Positions 14,859-16,545 of a stretch of 16,545 nucleotides of DNA are shown here, piece after piece (position 1 is the stretch's first letter; each line of letters opens with the position of its first letter). The notes below the pieces were generated by a model, which did no database searches, was not told the origin of the DNA, and saw only the letters and a list, made by a program, of their open reading frames with translations. The stretch is from the NCBI GenBank assembly GCA_964346545.1, contig CAYFVR010000090.1, positions 1-16,545 of the forward strand. Direction: 5' to 3'. The stretch is from CAYFVR01 sp964346545. Lineage in GTDB: Bacteria > Desulfobacterota > Desulfobacteria > Desulfobacterales > Desulfococcaceae. Made by a program: the position numbers and the translations under genes.

Positions 14859-16545
14859 ATGATCATTGCCTGCCAAAAGTGCAATGCCCGTTTCAAGCTG
14901 GATGACAAGCTGCTGAAACCCCACGGCACAAAGGTGCGCTGCGCCAAGTGCAAAGAGGTTTTCGTCGTCCATCCGCCGGCGCCGCCGGAGGCGACCGGGG
15001 CGTCCACCGCAGGCGAGTTCGTCCCCCCGACCTCCGATTCGGATTTTTCGGAGCTGGACGACCTTTTCGGCGACGGCGACGCGATGCCGGCGACCGGAGG
15101 AGGGGAATTCGGCGGCGACGCCGACGGTCTGGACGATCCGGACGCCGGCCTGATGCTCCGCCCCGACGCCGACGGTTCCGACGAGGCGAGAGAAGACGCC
15201 GAGTTCGGGGAGTTGGACCGGCTGATGGACGAGGGCGGCGGCGACGAGGACGACGACGCCAGTGACCTTTTCGGCATCGACGAAATGTTGGGAACCGACA
15301 AGGCGGACGGCGAAGACGAAAAAGGGCTGGACGAGCTGGCCGCGGAGATGAAGCTGGATCCGGAGTCCGACGTGGAGGAGGAAGAGGAGGACTACGAATC
15401 GGACGTGGAGTTCGACGAAACCGACGAATTTTCCAAATACGGGACCCTGGAATTCAACGTCTCCGACATGTACAAAACCCTCGGCATCGAGGTGGAGTCC
15501 AAAGTTGACACCGACCGGGAGCTTTCCGAGCTGGAAAAGGCCCTGGATTCCGAGGACGCGGGCGATCTGGATCTTTCCGGCATCGACGAGATGATCGATA
15601 TGGAGGGCGCCGATTTCGCGGCCGAAGCCGCCGAGGAGGACGAGGTCCCGGGCATGGACGCCTCCCTGGACATGTCCGATCTGGACGAAATGCTGCTGGA
15701 AGACGACGGCGAGGCCGAATCCGGAGACTTGTCCGAAGGGCTTGAGCTGGATTTTGAAGATGACGATTCCGAAGCGGAAGACGTCAACGCGGCCACCGAA
15801 ATTTTCAACATCAACGACCTGGAACTGCCCGCGGAATCCGGCGCGGAAACCCCGGATTCCGGCGAACTCTTGCTGACGCCCGACGAAGAGGATGACGAAG
15901 ACGACGAAATCAACGCCAGCACCGAAGTCTTCAACATCAACGACATCGACGATCTGGACCTGGGGTTGGGAAAGAAAACGCCGGCTTCCGGCGACGGCGA
16001 AATCGAGGGCGAAACGCTTTTGCTGGAGTCGGACGAAGAGGATGCCGATTCCGATGTGTCCGAATTGCTGCTGGAGCCCGATTTGGGCGCGGAGGGCATG
16101 GAAGGCGCGGAATCGGTGGCGAGCGACGGCCTGGATGACGACATCGGGTTTTCGCTGGCCCCCGACGAGGACATGGGGGACGAGGCCCCCATCCCGGCGG
16201 CGGACGAGGCGTTGGAAACCGACTTGGATTTGGTGTTTCGGCCCGACGACGAAGGCGGCGACGCGGACGCCGATCTGGCCCTGACGCCGGACGACGCCGG
16301 CGACGCGGAGGACTTGGCCTTCGACCTGGACCTGGAAGACGGGGACGCCCCCGTCGAGGCGGAGGTATCCCCCTCCGCGGACGACGGGATGGAAGACCTG
16401 GATTTTGGTCTCGACGAGGACATGGGCGCGCTGGAAATGGACGAGGAGCCGGCGGTCGAAGCGCCGCCGGTTTCCGACGAGGACGACATGGACCTCGACC
16501 TGGACCTGGACGAGGACATGGGCGCGCTGGAAATGGGCGAGGAGC
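14859..16545 (+). CDS. Zinc-ribbon (MJ0042-type) protein with very acidic repetitive region, C-terminus beyond window
   Basis: Open from ATG 14859 to the right edge: 562 residues, no stop. The first 36 residues form an MJ0042/zinc_ribbon_5-type domain with C5-x2-C8 and C28-x2-C31 (MIIACQKCNARFKL and VRCAKCKEVFVV). From about residue 40 on, the protein is low-complexity and strongly acidic (Asp, Glu, Gly, Leu, Met, Ser; very few Lys/Arg), with repeated themes such as DLSGIDEMID / DMSDLDEMLL, two copies of N-A-[AS]-T-E-[IV]-F-N-I-N-D (310-320, 352-362) and DEDMGALEM twice near the edge. In related bacteria such zinc ribbons head proteins that often carry DUF3426 or TPR domains further on; that part is not visible. 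No strong ribosome binding site; start chosen because the zinc ribbon begins at once. Function unknown. Confidence 0.85.
   Translation, partial: MIIACQKCNARFKLDDKLLKPHGTKVRCAKCKEVFVVHPPAPPEATGASTAGEFVPPTSDSDFSELDDLFGDGDAMPATGGGEFGGDADGLDDPDAGLMLRPDADGSDEAREDAEFGELDRLMDEGGGDEDDDASDLFGIDEMLGTDKADGEDEKGLDELAAEMKLDPESDVEEEEEDYESDVEFDETDEFSKYGTLEFNVSDMYKTLGIEVESKVDTDRELSELEKALDSEDAGDLDLSGIDEMIDMEGADFAAEAAEEDEVPGMDASLDMSDLDEMLLEDDGEAESGDLSEGLELDFEDDDSEAEDVNAATEIFNINDLELPAESGAETPDSGELLLTPDEEDDEDDEINASTEVFNINDIDDLDLGLGKKTPASGDGEIEGETLLLESDEEDADSDVSELLLEPDLGAEGMEGAESVASDGLDDDIGFSLAPDEDMGDEAPIPAADEALETDLDLVFRPDDEGGDADADLALTPDDAGDAEDLAFDLDLEDGDAPVEAEVSPSADDGMEDLDFGLDEDMGALEMDEEPAVEAPPVSDEDDMDLDLDLDEDMGALEMGEE
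16413..16545 (+). repeat. 96-nt-period repeat inside the acidic gene, continuing past the edge
   Basis: Bases 16413-16449 recur at 16509-16545 with one mismatch in 37; the first 28 bases are identical. The offset of 96 bases equals 32 codons, so the frame is kept and DEDMGALEM[DG]EE is repeated. More copies may follow outside the window. Confidence 0.8.

Noticed and set aside
15392..16519. 375-codon Ser-rich open frame on the minus strand
   Set aside because: It is the reverse complement of Asp/Glu-rich codons of the acidic gene; the poly-Ser composition is an artefact of this and no zinc ribbon or start signal supports it.

Overview
This is a GC-rich bacterial chromosomal window with closely packed genes, mostly core functions. 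The gene set is a long-form HisG without HisZ, EngB directly followed by Era, an ATP-grasp protein of a type I associate with sulfate reducers and relatives, DUF4398/OmpA lipoproteins, and an acidic protein headed by an MJ0042-type zinc ribbon. It points to a Gram-negative delta-proteobacterium (Desulfobacterota-like). That assignment is inferred from family knowledge; there is no rRNA in the window to confirm it.

Layout. Positions 1-4055 lie on the minus strand: an AAA-ATPase-like/PD-(D/E)XK protein whose C-terminus is cut by the window edge, downstream of a class A penicillin-binding protein (PBP1A). A 398-bp divergent gap follows, holding hairpins. From 4454 onward all genes are on the plus strand. 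They are hisI-hisG (4-bp overlap, histidine biosynthesis); a class I aminotransferase with its own promoter-like site, then engB and era (ribosome assembly GTPases, overlapping by 8 bp); an ATP-grasp protein and an HNH nuclease; a small DUF4398 lipoprotein and a DUF4398-OmpA lipoprotein behind a good sigma70-type promoter; fetA-fetB (ABC-type metal export/homeostasis pair); a type II J-domain chaperone; and hpt followed by the acidic zinc-ribbon protein, which runs off the right edge.

How the parts relate. PBP1A and the two lipoproteins serve the cell envelope. HisI and HisG carry out two steps of the histidine pathway, and HisG is its committed step. EngB and Era serve 50S and 30S assembly. 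Hpt salvages purines. No complete defence, CRISPR, phage or secondary-metabolite system is visible.

The least explained items are structural. They are a 40-bp near-perfect palindrome before fetA, a 94-nt nested inverted repeat after the J-protein gene, a 10-bp inverted repeat bracketing the AT-rich hpt promoter region, a leader with alternative pairings before the J-protein gene, a three-arm repeat before the ATP-grasp gene, and a terminator-like hairpin upstream of PBP1A. Among proteins, the least understood are the AAA/PD-(D/E)XK protein, the ATP-grasp/HNH pair and the acidic zinc-ribbon protein with a 96-nt repeat period.
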